Assembly: GCA_020636255.1 (NCBI GenBank)
Contig: JACJYE010000010.1
Span: 62,001 to 126,000, forward strand
Length of the DNA: 64,000 nucleotides
Source of the DNA: Lewinellaceae bacterium
Lineage (GTDB): Bacteria; Bacteroidota; Bacteroidia; Chitinophagales; Saprospiraceae
Reading direction: 5' to 3'
The number at the start of each line of letters is the position of its first letter. Within the stretch, counting starts at the first letter, position 1. The position numbers and the translations under genes are program-made. The notes beneath the pieces are model-generated. The model saw only the letters and a program-made list of their open reading frames with translations, was not told the DNA's origin and made no database searches. Below are positions 24,740 to 34,445 of this stretch, in pieces.

Positions 24740-25351
24740 ATGAAAGCATTGGTAGTGGTGGATGTTCAGAACGATTTTTGCCCTGGCGGCGCCATGGAAG
24801 TAAAGGGCGGCAATGAGGTGGTCTCTGTTGCCAACGCGGTGATGAAGAAATTCGGGCTGGTGGCTGCCACTCAGGACTGGCATCCCGCTAACCACCTCGC
24901 TTTTGCGGCCAACCACCTGTGGCGCCGCCCCGGTGATACCATTCGCGTTGAAGAGCGCGAGCTCACCCTTCAGCACATGCACTGCGTGCAGGGCAGCTTT
25001 GGCGCCGAATTCACTCCCGGGCTCGACACTTCCACTTTTGAAAGGGTGTTCGTAAAAGGCACTAACCCGGGGCTCGACAGTTACAGCGCTTTCTTTGATG
25101 AAGCGCACCTGAAACCTACCGGGCTGGAGGAATTCCTTAGGGAAAAAGGCGTCGACGAGCTTTATCTTCTGGGGCTCGCTTTGGACGGGTGCATTAAAAA
25201 CAGTGCGCTCGATGCTTTATTGCTGGGCTTCAGGGCCTACGTCATCCTGGATGGCTGCCGCGCCGCCAATTTTCAGGAAGGAGATTCTGAAAGGGCAATC
25301 CTGGAAATGACCGAAAAAGGTGCTATCATTGTAGAATCCACTGAGATATAG
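24740..25351 (+). CDS. pncA: Nicotinamidase
   Basis: 203 residues from ATG 24740. The longer frame from 24662 overlaps the upstream gene. It is a cysteine hydrolase of the isochorismatase fold: D8 in VVVDVQNDFCPGGA, metal-binding TQDWHPANH, a lysine in FVKGTNPG, and nucleophile C151 in LALDGCIKNSALDALLLGF. It converts nicotinamide to nicotinate for NAD salvage. The usual GLATDYCVK appears here as GLALDGCIK, a mild variation. Next gene is 25 bases downstream. Confidence 0.93.
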   Translation: MKALVVVDVQNDFCPGGAMEVKGGNEVVSVANAVMKKFGLVAATQDWHPANHLAFAANHLWRRPGDTIRVEERELTLQHMHCVQGSFGAEFTPGLDTSTFERVFVKGTNPGLDSYSAFFDEAHLKPTGLEEFLREKGVDELYLLGLALDGCIKNSALDALLLGFRAYVILDGCRAANFQEGDSERAILEMTEKGAIIVESTEI

Positions 25352-25376
25352 CCCTTATCAAATAAAAATCCTGACT

Positions 25377-26618
25377 ATGATACACGAGAGCACGATAACT
25401 TCCCACAACTTCATGCAGCTGGAAGGCCAGTACGGTGCATATAACTACCACCCTCTGCCAGTCGTTTTGTCACGGGGTGAAGGCGTATACGTCTGGGATG
25501 TTGAGGGGAAAAAATACTACGACTTTCTTTCCGCGTACTCCGCCATTAACCAGGGGCATTGCCACCCGCGCATCATCAAGGCACTAACAGAACAGGCCGG
25601 GCGGCTGACCCTCACATCAAGGGCTTTTTTCAATGACATGCTGGGCCCGTTCGAGGAATATGTCACGCGTTATTTTGGATACGACAGGGTTCTGCCCATG
25701 AACACGGGCGTGGAAGCCTGTGAAACGGCGGTGAAGCTTTGCCGGAAGTGGGCCTACGAGGTGAAAGGCCTGCCTGTCAACCAGGCGAAGATCATTTTCG
25801 TGGCAGGCAACTTCTGGGGCCGGTCGCTGGCGGCCATTTCGTCCTCGACGGATAGCAATACCACCCGCAATTTCGGGCCGTACATGCCCGGATATATCGT
25901 CATCCCCTACAACGACCTGGAAGCCCTGGAAACGGCGCTTAAGGACCCGAACGTAGCGGGCTTTATGGTTGAGCCTATCCAGGGAGAGGCCGGGGTGTTC
26001 GTACCGGATGAAGGGTATCTGATCCAGGCATTTGAACGCTGCAAGAAACACAACGTCCTGTTTATAGCCGACGAGGTGCAGACAGGTATTGCCCGCACGG
26101 GCAAGCTTCTGGCCTGCCACCATGAAGGCTTCTCACCCGATATCCTCATCCTGGGCAAAGCCTTGTCAGGAGGCGTACTGCCGGTATCCGCTGTGCTGGC
26201 CCGCGACGAGATCATGCTGACGCTGAAACCCGGCCAGCATGGCTCTACTTTCGGAGGTAACCCGTTGGCCTGCGCTGTGGCCATGGAAGCCTTGCAGGTA
26301 GTAAAAGATGAGCACCTGGCCGAAAACGCCGAACACCTCGGCAAGATATTCCGGAAGCGCATGCAGGAAAATCTGGTGGAGAAGTCGGCCCTGGTAGAGC
26401 TCGTTAGAGGTAAAGGCTTGCTCAACGCCATCGTGATCGATGACGACCCCGAAGGTGAGACGGCCTGGGACATCTGCCTGAAGCTGGCCGAAAACGGCTT
26501 GCTGGCCAAGCCTACTCATGGCAACATTATCCGTTTCGCACCGCCATTAGTCATGAATGAAGAACAGCTTTTGGAGTGCTGCCAGATCATTGAAGACACC
26601 ATTCTGGCGTTTGAATAA
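25377..26618 (+). CDS. rocD: Ornithine--oxo-acid aminotransferase
   Basis: 413 residues of a class III PLP aminotransferase. It starts with the ornithine aminotransferase pattern GAYNYHPLPVVLSRGEGVYV and NQGHCHPRI. It has the cofactor aspartate in FIADEVQTG, PLP lysine K261 in LILGKALSGG, and STFGGNPLACAVAMEAL. It moves the delta-amino group of ornithine to 2-oxoglutarate, giving glutamate semialdehyde in arginine/proline metabolism. Length and motifs fit OAT rather than acetylornithine aminotransferase. Last gene of the run starting at lolD. Confidence 0.95.
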   Translation: MIHESTITSHNFMQLEGQYGAYNYHPLPVVLSRGEGVYVWDVEGKKYYDFLSAYSAINQGHCHPRIIKALTEQAGRLTLTSRAFFNDMLGPFEEYVTRYFGYDRVLPMNTGVEACETAVKLCRKWAYEVKGLPVNQAKIIFVAGNFWGRSLAAISSSTDSNTTRNFGPYMPGYIVIPYNDLEALETALKDPNVAGFMVEPIQGEAGVFVPDEGYLIQAFERCKKHNVLFIADEVQTGIARTGKLLACHHEGFSPDILILGKALSGGVLPVSAVLARDEIMLTLKPGQHGSTFGGNPLACAVAMEALQVVKDEHLAENAEHLGKIFRKRMQENLVEKSALVELVRGKGLLNAIVIDDDPEGETAWDICLKLAENGLLAKPTHGNIIRFAPPLVMNEEQLLECCQIIEDTILAFE

Positions 26619-26701
26619 AACGCCGGTTTTCCAGCCATTGGCCTGGCGACAGGGCATTTTAGCTATAGATAAAAGTTAAATTTTTTTATAAATTCGTTCC
26701 C

Positions 26702-26769
26702 CCGGAAATAAGCTTTTCCGGAGGCCCGACGTTCAAAACGAGAACTTGCTCTACCCCGGCCCCTCCGGA
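26702..26769 (+). promoter_or_regulatory. Leader with two mutually exclusive hairpins upstream of the TPR gene
   Basis: CCGGAAA (26702-26708) pairs with TTTCCGG (26715-26721). TCCGGAGG (26717-26724) also pairs exactly with CCTCCGGA (26762-26769). The two stems share bases 26717-26721, so only one can form. The second ends 35 bases before the ATG. The near-consensus -7 box TAAATTCG lies just upstream (about 26691-26698). No known riboswitch class is recognised. Confidence 0.4.
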
Positions 26770-26804
26770 TGGATAGGCGAGAAGCAAAACAAAACAATAG
26801 TACA

Positions 26805-29800
26805 ATGCTAAAGAGAATTGCCCTGCTTTTGGTGGCAAGCCTTCCTTTCCTCCCGCTGTTAGCGCAACAAACCACCGTCTACACAGAAGCCAACGAAGCC
26901 TACAAAAGCGGCCTTTCCCTGTTCGGTCAGGGGGTATATGGAAAAGCTCAACAGGAATTCCAGCATGCCCTGGTATTGCTGCAACCCGTCAACGAGCCGG
27001 AAGCCGTATTGCTGCGCACTAAGTCTGAACTTAACTATGCACGCTGTGCCGTACGCCTGGGCGCATCGGATGGAGAGAAGCTCATCCTGGATTTTGTCCG
27101 TAAGTACGCCCCGAGCCCATTGTCGAACCAGGCCCTGATCGAAGTGGCCAATTATTATTATGACGCCAAGGAGTACGATAAGGCTATCGACTACTTTTCC
27201 AAAGTACCTACCTCCGGTATGAACCGCGAGCAACGCGCGGAAGTGAAATTCAAGCTTGGATACGCCCAGTTCGTCAAGAAGGACTTCGGGAAAGCAAAGA
27301 ACAACTTCCGCGAGATCAAGGATGTGGAAGGAGAATACAAGGACCCCGCCAATTACTACCTCGGCTTGTGTTACTTCTTCGAAGGCAGCTATGACAATGC
27401 CATCACGCAGTTCAAATCCGTTGAGCGCAACCGGCGGTACAAGCGCCATATTCCTTATTACCTGGCTCAGATCTATTTCGCCGAGCGTCGCTTCGACGAG
27501 CTGATCGCTTACGCCGAACCCCGGGTGAAGGAACCGGATATCAGCGATGAGAAAGAGATCAGGCAATTGCTGGGGCAGGCCTACTTTGAAAAAAAGCAGT
27601 ACGCCAAAGCACTCCCTCACCTGCAGTACTATGCCGAACGGTCTGGGAAACTACGAGAGGAAGAGCTCTACCAGATTGGTTATACCTACTATCAGGTTGG
27701 CGACTACCCCAAAGCCATCCAATACCTACAAGAGCTGTCTTCCGTCGATTCGGAGATCGGGCAGAACGCCATGTTCATTCTTGGAGATTCTTACCTCAAG
27801 CAAAACCAGCGCCCTTCAGCGCGTACCGCATTCGGCAATGCCAAGCGGATGGCCTATGACCCCGTACTTCAGGAAGACGCATTGTGGAATTACGCCAAGC
27901 TCTCCTACGAGCTTAAAGACCCGCGTGAGGCTATTAATGCGTTGCAGGAGCTACGCCCGCAATCTCGTTATTATGTAGAGGCGCAAACGCTGATGAGTGA
28001 GATATTCCTTAACTACCGCGATTATCAGCAGGCTATGGCCATTCTGGATAATATCCCCAATAAGACCCCTAAACTTCAGGAAACATACCAAAAAGTGGCA
28101 TACCTGCGCGGGCTTCAGCTCCTGCAGAACGGCGATCAGGCCAATGCCAAGCAGTACTTCCAAAAATCGCTGGATTATTCTATCGACGCCAAGACCAGGG
28201 CATTGTCCGTCTATTGGCTCGCAGATATTGCCCACCGCGAAGAAGCCTATGATGCCAGCATTAAGCTGATGGGGCAATACCTGACGCTGGCCAAGACGAT
28301 GAGCAACCTGCCGGATGAGTCATCCATCTTCACGGCTAATTACACCCAGGGCTTTAATTATCTCAAGCAGGATAACTATGCTGCAGCGCTGGGCTTTTTC
28401 CAGGATGCTGTATCCGGCATTGAGCGCAATATGCCCTTCATACGCAGCACCAAGGTCAAACAACAGGTGCTGGGCGATGCCATCCTGCGCGCAGGCGATT
28501 GCCTGTTCAAGCGCAAGCAGTACCTCAATGCAGTGGAATACTACAACAAGGCCATCGACCGGCAATACGCGGGGTTTGACTATGCCCTATACCAGAAGGC
28601 GATCATAGAAGGCCTGCTGGGCAGGACTTCGAATAAAGTGCTGGCGCTGGAACGGCTCTCCAAAGAATTCCCCAACTCAACTTATGCCGACGATGCCCTG
28701 CTGGCCCTTGGAGCTACGTATCAGGAGATCGGCCAGCTTAGCAAGGCTACCGACCCGCTGAAGGAGCTGCTGCGCCGTTATCAGGGTAAATCGGAACTGG
28801 TGCCCAAGGCACTGATCCGCCTTGGGTTGATCAGCTATACCCAAGGAAACGTTGATGGCGCCATCACTTACTATAAACAGGTGTTCTCCAGCAACCCCGA
28901 GCCCAACGAGGCCAACCTCGCACTGGCAGCGCTGGAAGAGATCTATGTCGACGACCTGGGCCGTGCCGATGATTATTTTGCTTTTCTGGAAACCGTCAGG
29001 GGCAACGTGGAAGGCGAAGTGCGGGATTCGATCAACTTCCGCGCCGCCGAGGCACAGTTCGAAAATGCCAACTACGAGCGCGCCGTGACGGCATACACGG
29101 ATTATCTGCGCAAGTTCCCCCGAGGTAGCTATACCTTACAGGCTATATACCACCGGGGTGAATCCTATAGCGTGTTGAAGCAATACTCCAACGCGCTGAC
29201 AGATTACCAGTCTGTAGTAGATAAGGGCCCCAGCCCGTATTATGTAAAGGCGCTCGAAAAAGCGGCGATCATAGCGTACAACCACGAACAGAACTTCCAG
29301 CAGGCCTACGGCCTATATGTAAAAATGGAAGAAGCGGCCACCAGCGCCGATATGCGTTTTGAAGCACAGCTGGGAGCGCTGCGAAGTGCCTACCGGATCG
29401 GCCAGACGCAGGCGGTGGTGGAGCAGGCCCGAAAAGTGGCCTCCAACCCCAACGCTTCTCAGCTTCAGGTAGCAACGGCCAATTTTTATCTGGGCAAGAT
29501 CGCATACGACCAGCGCGACTACGATAATGCCCTGACGGCCTTCAACGAAGTGATCCGCCTTAGTGATAATGAGCAAACCGCCGAGGCGCGCTACCTGAAG
29601 GCACATATCTACTATCTGCGGCGCAACCTTGAAGAAGCACAGCGCCTTTGCCTGGCGTCGAACAAGGAAAGTTCGGGCTATCCCTATTGGGTGGCAAAAA
29701 GTGTGATCCTGTTGTCCGACGTGCTGTCAGAAAAAGGAGACCTGTACAATGCCCGCGCGGCCCTGGAAGCGCTGCTTGAAAATTATAACGAGGACCAGAC

Positions 29801-29915
29801 ACTGGTGGCCGAAGCCCGGCAGAAACTGGCTACGATCAACAACCAGATCTCGCGTTCGAGCCGCCTGAATACGGAAAACGATTCTGGAACCCTGGAAATG
29901 CAGGATGGCAACTAA
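26805..29915 (+). CDS. Large tetratricopeptide repeat periplasmic protein
   Basis: 1036 residues from ATG 26805, which opens a signal peptide (RIALLLVASLPFLPLLAQ). The upstream in-frame ATG at 26769 adds a hydrophilic stretch and is less likely. Almost the whole protein is TPR helices, about 20 or more, with repeats such as AIDYFSKVPTSG, YYLGLCYFFEGSYDNAITQF and ALTAFNEVIRLSDNEQTAEARYLKAHIYY. It ends in a short polar tail. Such proteins in Bacteroidota are envelope scaffolds and often precede a barrel gene, as here 142 bases downstream. The partner and cargo are unknown. Confidence 0.9.
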   Translation: MLKRIALLLVASLPFLPLLAQQTTVYTEANEAYKSGLSLFGQGVYGKAQQEFQHALVLLQPVNEPEAVLLRTKSELNYARCAVRLGASDGEKLILDFVRKYAPSPLSNQALIEVANYYYDAKEYDKAIDYFSKVPTSGMNREQRAEVKFKLGYAQFVKKDFGKAKNNFREIKDVEGEYKDPANYYLGLCYFFEGSYDNAITQFKSVERNRRYKRHIPYYLAQIYFAERRFDELIAYAEPRVKEPDISDEKEIRQLLGQAYFEKKQYAKALPHLQYYAERSGKLREEELYQIGYTYYQVGDYPKAIQYLQELSSVDSEIGQNAMFILGDSYLKQNQRPSARTAFGNAKRMAYDPVLQEDALWNYAKLSYELKDPREAINALQELRPQSRYYVEAQTLMSEIFLNYRDYQQAMAILDNIPNKTPKLQETYQKVAYLRGLQLLQNGDQANAKQYFQKSLDYSIDAKTRALSVYWLADIAHREEAYDASIKLMGQYLTLAKTMSNLPDESSIFTANYTQGFNYLKQDNYAAALGFFQDAVSGIERNMPFIRSTKVKQQVLGDAILRAGDCLFKRKQYLNAVEYYNKAIDRQYAGFDYALYQKAIIEGLLGRTSNKVLALERLSKEFPNSTYADDALLALGATYQEIGQLSKATDPLKELLRRYQGKSELVPKALIRLGLISYTQGNVDGAITYYKQVFSSNPEPNEANLALAALEEIYVDDLGRADDYFAFLETVRGNVEGEVRDSINFRAAEAQFENANYERAVTAYTDYLRKFPRGSYTLQAIYHRGESYSVLKQYSNALTDYQSVVDKGPSPYYVKALEKAAIIAYNHEQNFQQAYGLYVKMEEAATSADMRFEAQLGALRSAYRIGQTQAVVEQARKVASNPNASQLQVATANFYLGKIAYDQRDYDNALTAFNEVIRLSDNEQTAEARYLKAHIYYLRRNLEEAQRLCLASNKESSGYPYWVAKSVILLSDVLSEKGDLYNARAALEALLENYNEDQTLVAEARQKLATINNQISRSSRLNTENDSGTLEMQDGN

Positions 29916-29956
29916 GCCTGGCTACCGCCTTCGGGCCCACCATCCTGTTTAGGGAT

Positions 29957-30030
29957 TTTCAAAAAATAAGCTGCCGGTTTCGGTGATCAGGCGAAAGCCG
30001 AAAGCGCCAAATTATTTTTTGAACACTACT
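29957..30030. repeat. TTTTTTGAACACTACT motif, copies 4L/4R forming a 74-base inverted repeat
   Basis: TTTCAAAAAATAA near 29957-29969 and its inverse TTATTTTTTGAA at 30012-30023 flank an interior with further imperfect pairing (GGTTTCGG against CCGAAAGC). The right end continues as CACTACT. This is the only place where both ends of the motif are present, and it gives a MITE-like outline ending 27 bases before the barrel gene ATG. Confidence 0.6.
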
Positions 30031-30057
30031 TAATCGAAGACAAAACAAAAGACAATA

Positions 30058-31701
30058 ATGAAAGCCCTTAAGAATAGCATTTTTTTCCTGGTGCTCGGCC
30101 TCCCTTTCATGCTTAACGCGCAGCAGCCCGACCTGCCTGCGGAAGAAGTCGACGTCATCAAAAGTTTTGACGCCCGCCTTGCCGATGCAGAACGCTTTCG
30201 CCTCGACCCCGAGCTTCCGCCCCTTGATACAAGCGTTCGCCGACAGAACTACGACCTTACAACCCGTTCGCTGGAAGTAGCCTACCTGCCTCCCAAGATC
30301 CGGCCTTTGGCAATGCCCTCCAATAAGGAGTCGGGTGAGCTTTATGACGGTTATCTGCGCCTGGGCGCCGGTTTTCCCACATCGTTTCTGGGTGAAGGCT
30401 ACTACAATGTCAGTAGTATCGAGAACTTCAACCTGGGGCTTTCGGCAAAGCACCATTCCGCCAATAACAACAAGCAGGTAGAAAACCAGCGATTCTCCAA
30501 AACGGCATTTGGGGCCGACGGCACCTACCATTTCGACCAGGGCTTTGCCGTCAATGGCGGCCTGGGGTATTCTTCTGATGTAGTGCATTTTTATGGCTAC
30601 AACGACCTCAATGAAGACCTGGGCGAGAACTTTTCCTTCGAACCGGAGCAGGTGCGCCAGAAGTTCAACATATTCGACTTTAAGGCCAGCATTTTTAACG
30701 GCGCCAGGACAGAAGCTGACTTCAACTACTACGCGGGCCTGAAGTTCTACGTCATGAATGACAATTACGCCGCCCGCGAGCGTGGCTTTGACCTGCTGTT
30801 CTCGGGTACGAAATGGTTCGACGGCACCCACCCGCTTACCATCGAACTGGAAACGGATTTTACGGCGTATAAGGATACCGCCAACCAAAGCCTGAACAAC
30901 TTCTTCCTCCGGCCTTCCTATACCTTTCATGGCGATAGCTTCAGTGCCAAACTGGGGGCCGTCGTCGCTTCTCACGATGACAATTTTACCTTTTACCCCG
31001 ATGTGGAACTGTCGGCGCTGATCCTGGGCGATGTGCTCGGCGCCTATGTAGGGGCCACCGGTAGCCTGCAGAAGAACAACTTTCGCAACCTGGCCGATTA
31101 CAATCCCTTTATATCTTCGCGCATAGAGGTGCGCAACAGCAATTACTACTACTACTATGGAGGTGTCAGGGGCAATGTCCAGGGTATTGATTACGACGCT
31201 CAGGTAGGGTATAAAACGGTCGACGGCCTGGCCCTGTTCCTGTTGCCCGATGTGTACGATACCATACCGCGCTTCGACGTATTATACGATACGGCAAGTA
31301 TCATAACCATCAAGGCATCGCTGTCGGCGCCTCTGTTTGATGGCTTTACCCTGACCGGCGCGGTGAGCCAGAACTTCTTCTCACTCGACCGGGAAGAAAA
31401 ACCGTGGCACTTGCCGTCGCTGGAGATCAACGCAGGTGTCCGTTACGTCACACTGGAGGACAAGCTGACGGTTCGTGGGGATTTCTACCTGGAGAACGGC
31501 GTACCTTATCTCAATGACGATGGAGACGCGGAGAACCTCAACGGCTTATTCGATATCAGCCTCGGAGCGGATTATTTCTTCACCAAAAATATCGGCGGGT
31601 TTGTACAGGTGAACAACCTGGCGAACAACAAGCGGCAGCGCTGGTTCCGCTACCCGACGTTCGGGCTGAATGCCATGATCGGCCTCGTGGCGCGGTTCTG
31701 A
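30058..31701 (+). CDS. Outer-membrane beta-barrel protein (TonB-receptor-like barrel)
   Basis: 547 residues with signal peptide (IFFLVLGLPFMLNAQ), a short periplasmic N-terminus (about 25-95, KIRPLAMP) and then alternating strands to the C-terminus. The last strand PTFGLNAMIGLVARF ends in phenylalanine as barrel-insertion signals do. The penultimate part (GADYFFTKNIGGFVQVNNLAN, NKRQRWFRYPTFG) is typical of the end of TonB-dependent receptor barrels. There is no plug domain, so it is not a complete TonB receptor. The TPR gene upstream suggests a two-part envelope complex, which is inference. Confidence 0.85.
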   Translation: MKALKNSIFFLVLGLPFMLNAQQPDLPAEEVDVIKSFDARLADAERFRLDPELPPLDTSVRRQNYDLTTRSLEVAYLPPKIRPLAMPSNKESGELYDGYLRLGAGFPTSFLGEGYYNVSSIENFNLGLSAKHHSANNNKQVENQRFSKTAFGADGTYHFDQGFAVNGGLGYSSDVVHFYGYNDLNEDLGENFSFEPEQVRQKFNIFDFKASIFNGARTEADFNYYAGLKFYVMNDNYAARERGFDLLFSGTKWFDGTHPLTIELETDFTAYKDTANQSLNNFFLRPSYTFHGDSFSAKLGAVVASHDDNFTFYPDVELSALILGDVLGAYVGATGSLQKNNFRNLADYNPFISSRIEVRNSNYYYYYGGVRGNVQGIDYDAQVGYKTVDGLALFLLPDVYDTIPRFDVLYDTASIITIKASLSAPLFDGFTLTGAVSQNFFSLDREEKPWHLPSLEINAGVRYVTLEDKLTVRGDFYLENGVPYLNDDGDAENLNGLFDISLGADYFFTKNIGGFVQVNNLANNKRQRWFRYPTFGLNAMIGLVARF

Positions 31702-31705
31702 GCCC

Positions 31706-32515
31706 TTAACTCCGCTCCAGCAGTTTCTTCTTTTGTTTGGTGAACTCCTCATCGGTAAGGATTCCCAGCTCTTTTAGTTTGCCCAGTTCAGCGATCTGGC
31801 TAAGGATGTCGACTGCGGGGGCCTTGCTTTCCGGTTCTTCTTTGCCGTTATCCTCTTCGAGGATGTTGTGTTCGGGGGCGGGGAGCTGGGCAGCCTGTTG
31901 CCGGTAACCGCCGCTCACGAAAGCCTCGAATCTCGGGGTATTGCGCAAAAAGGCAAGCGCATCGTGCTGACGGATCTTTTCCAGCTTGTTGAACCCGCTG
32001 GCAACGGCCTTCTCCAGATGGTAATAAGCGCTATCGGCATCCTTGAGCATAGAATATGTGCAGGCCAGGTTAAAATGCAGGGTAGGGTCTTCGGGAGAGA
32101 GGGCCAGAGCCTGTTCGAAATCGTCAGCGGCATCCTCGAAGCGGAATTCACGGAAGTGCTTTATGCCATCGCGCTTGAACTCCCGGTAGCCGGGTGCGTA
32201 AGGTGGCGCACTGTACGCAGGCTCGTCATACCGGCGGTAATCGCGGGAATATGCGGCCTGCCTGCCTGTCTTATTGTATTTTTCATCAAAATCAGGGCGG
32301 GGCATGGCGAAGAACAGGACGGCATCGATCATGCCGATAGCCAATGGCAGGAGGGCCAATGGGGCTTCACCGTCAGAAGCAGCAGTTACGCCAATGCCGA
32401 TGAATGCCATCACAAAGTACAAGACCCCCAATGCTTTTTGCCCGAGGTAAAAACGGTGCACGCCGAACATTCCCATTAATAAGGCCAGGATACCTGCGAC
32501 ATACTTACTTTTCAT
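31706..32515 (-). CDS. TM2 domain, TPR and SHOCT fusion protein
   Basis: 269 residues with three parts. At 1-75 is a TM2 domain (KYVAGILALLMGMFGVHRFY, LGQKALGVLYFVMAF) with two or three membrane helices. At about 115-205 are TPR helices (GIKHFREFRFEDAADDFEQA, then DPTLHFNLACTYSMLKDAD). At the C-terminus is a SHOCT motif (LGKLKELGILTDEEFTKQKK). SHOCT segments are short oligomerisation helices. TM2 proteins of bacteria have no settled function. It is convergent with the barrel gene, with 4 bases between stops. Confidence 0.85.
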   Translation of the reverse strand: MKSKYVAGILALLMGMFGVHRFYLGQKALGVLYFVMAFIGIGVTAASDGEAPLALLPLAIGMIDAVLFFAMPRPDFDEKYNKTGRQAAYSRDYRRYDEPAYSAPPYAPGYREFKRDGIKHFREFRFEDAADDFEQALALSPEDPTLHFNLACTYSMLKDADSAYYHLEKAVASGFNKLEKIRQHDALAFLRNTPRFEAFVSGGYRQQAAQLPAPEHNILEEDNGKEEPESKAPAVDILSQIAELGKLKELGILTDEEFTKQKKKLLERS

Positions 32516-32704
32516 GAATCGATCACTTTTCTATCGGCCCAAACTCGGGAAAATGTCTTTTTTGGAGCATTTCTTTAGCCGAAGAGGCCGATTTAACAGA
32601 TGAATAGGGTGTTCTTTTACTAAGACGCTGTCAGAAGGAGCTTGGTTTCATATATATCCAATTTCATGGTTATTATGGCGGGAAAGGGTGCTGTGACAAA
32701 CCTT

Positions 32705-34435
32705 TCACTGCGAATCGCTTATAGACTGGCTTAAGGCCCCAAGCTGATCGGTGAGGGCCTGATGTTGTCCTTCCAGTTTTTCGATCTGTTCTTTTTCCCG
32801 ATCCAGCAGCAGGTCGAACTTTTCGAAATTGCCTTCTATTTTCTCCTTGAGGTTATGGATATAGGCCTTGAGGTTGGTGCTCACTTCTTCTTCCAGTTGC
32901 TGCCGCCCTTTGTCGATCTCCTTTTTGAAACCATCCAGTATCTTTTTCCTTTTTACGCGCGATGATATGCCTGCGAACAGCAGCCCGACCGCAGTAAGTA
33001 TGCCTCCGGTGATGTCGAACACCATGCCCTGTGTGACGGCTGCCAGTACGATACCGACAACGGCAAGCCCGCTGCCTGTAGCTACACTTGGCGAAAGAGT
33101 GCTTTTGTCAGGAAAAAGGCTCTGGTCGGTGAAGTTCTCAGCCCGGTTTACGAAGTTGGAAAACTGTTCCTGGAGCTCCCGGAGCACGTTGTTGCGCTTT
33201 TCGGCGATGTCGCTGAACAGGCCCTGGTCATCGCGCAGGATGGTTTTGCTGCTGCGGATCTTCAGGTCGATCATCTTGGCCATCTGCTGGATGCTGTCGG
33301 CCAGGCCAACGACGCCGTCGTTCAGCTTGGCGCGCAGTTCACTGTTGAGGCCTTCCTCCAGGCTTGTCGCCAGGTTCTCGAGCCATTCCTTGGGGCCTGA
33401 CTTTTTACTGAACACGGAGGCAAAGGAACGTCTGATCAGTGAAAAGAAGGACAGCCCGTGGGTGAGCTCTTCTTCTTTTTTGCGCGTGATTCGGTCGTAA
33501 CCGGCGATGAGGTTTTCCACCAGCACGTCCACTTCTTTGTTGCTCTTGCCTTCCTGGGCCACCAGCGTTTGGCCGATGTCTTCGCGAAATTCTACATCGG
33601 CATCGTACTGGGCCTTCCGCAGTTCAAGCCCCTGGGCGATACGGCCGTTTATATTCTGACAGGTGCTTACGTTGTTCTGAAGTTTGAGTAGTGGGGCTTT
33701 CCCCCCGGTAATGTTCTCCCGGATATATTCGCGCACCGGAGCAAAACCGCTTTGCTCTTTGCCGCCTTCCTGTTCCAGTTTCGCGGAGACTGCGAAGACG
33801 ACGGGCCCGGACAGCCCTTTTTTTTCGGCATAATCCACGACGCCCTGCTGGTTTATGGCCAGGTCTTCGGCTGGCAGGAGGTCCTTTTGCTGCAGCACAA
33901 AGATGATCTTTTTGCCCCAGTCGGCATGGATGAAATCAAAGAACTGCCAGGCGGAATGGCGGTATGGGTTTTTGGCCTCAAACACAAAAACGATGAGGTC
34001 GGAGGCCGGAATGAAGCTTTCCGTGATCTCCTGGTGGTGCTCGATAATGGTATTGGTGCCCGGCGTATCGACTATGGCAATCTCTTTAAGGATCTCGGCG
34101 GGCAGCAGGATCTTTTTCAGGTAGGGGCTGATGGTGATGATCTCCTCCGTTTCGCCGTAGATGATCTGCTGGATGGTGTCGGTCATAGGCTGCGGGGCCA
34201 CCTTGGTGATCTCCCGTCCGGTATCCAGCAGTGCATTGATAAAGCTGCTTTTACCAGCTTTGACTTCGCCTACTATGACAAACATGAAAGGCTCGTGCAG
34301 GCGGTTGCGCAGGTTGCTGACCGTTTCTGCCAGTTCTTCGTTACCGATCTTAATGGCCAGGTTATGCAGGTCTTTGACGATCTCCTCGGCCCTGGCGCGC
34401 AAGGCAAGAAGGTTTTGATCGATGAGGTTGGACAC
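32705..34435 (-). CDS. Dynamin-family GTPase with C-terminal membrane hairpin
   Basis: 576 residues from GTG 34435. There is no ATG in frame upstream. G1 is GEVKAGKSS (56-64), the switch threonine lies near TDTIQQ (85-90), G3 is DTPG (123-126) and G4 is QQKD (182-185) in place of the common TKxD. A long helical region follows, with two hydrophobic segments (about 450-490: GLAVVGIVLAAVTQGMVF, GGILTAVGLLFAGISS) and a coiled-coil end. This is the bacterial dynamin-like layout, expected to remodel or tether membrane. It lies 10 bases after the WbqC-like gene and is the last of three co-oriented genes. Confidence 0.92.
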   Translation of the reverse strand: MSNLIDQNLLALRARAEEIVKDLHNLAIKIGNEELAETVSNLRNRLHEPFMFVIVGEVKAGKSSFINALLDTGREITKVAPQPMTDTIQQIIYGETEEIITISPYLKKILLPAEILKEIAIVDTPGTNTIIEHHQEITESFIPASDLIVFVFEAKNPYRHSAWQFFDFIHADWGKKIIFVLQQKDLLPAEDLAINQQGVVDYAEKKGLSGPVVFAVSAKLEQEGGKEQSGFAPVREYIRENITGGKAPLLKLQNNVSTCQNINGRIAQGLELRKAQYDADVEFREDIGQTLVAQEGKSNKEVDVLVENLIAGYDRITRKKEEELTHGLSFFSLIRRSFASVFSKKSGPKEWLENLATSLEEGLNSELRAKLNDGVVGLADSIQQMAKMIDLKIRSSKTILRDDQGLFSDIAEKRNNVLRELQEQFSNFVNRAENFTDQSLFPDKSTLSPSVATGSGLAVVGIVLAAVTQGMVFDITGGILTAVGLLFAGISSRVKRKKILDGFKKEIDKGRQQLEEEVSTNLKAYIHNLKEKIEGNFEKFDLLLDREKEQIEKLEGQHQALTDQLGALSQSISDSQ

Positions 34436-34445
34436 AGATGCCGTA

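Noticed and set aside
29959..30975. - strand ORF of 338 codons
   Set aside because: It is antisense to the barrel gene and runs into the inverted repeat. The + strand gene has a signal peptide and barrel pattern.
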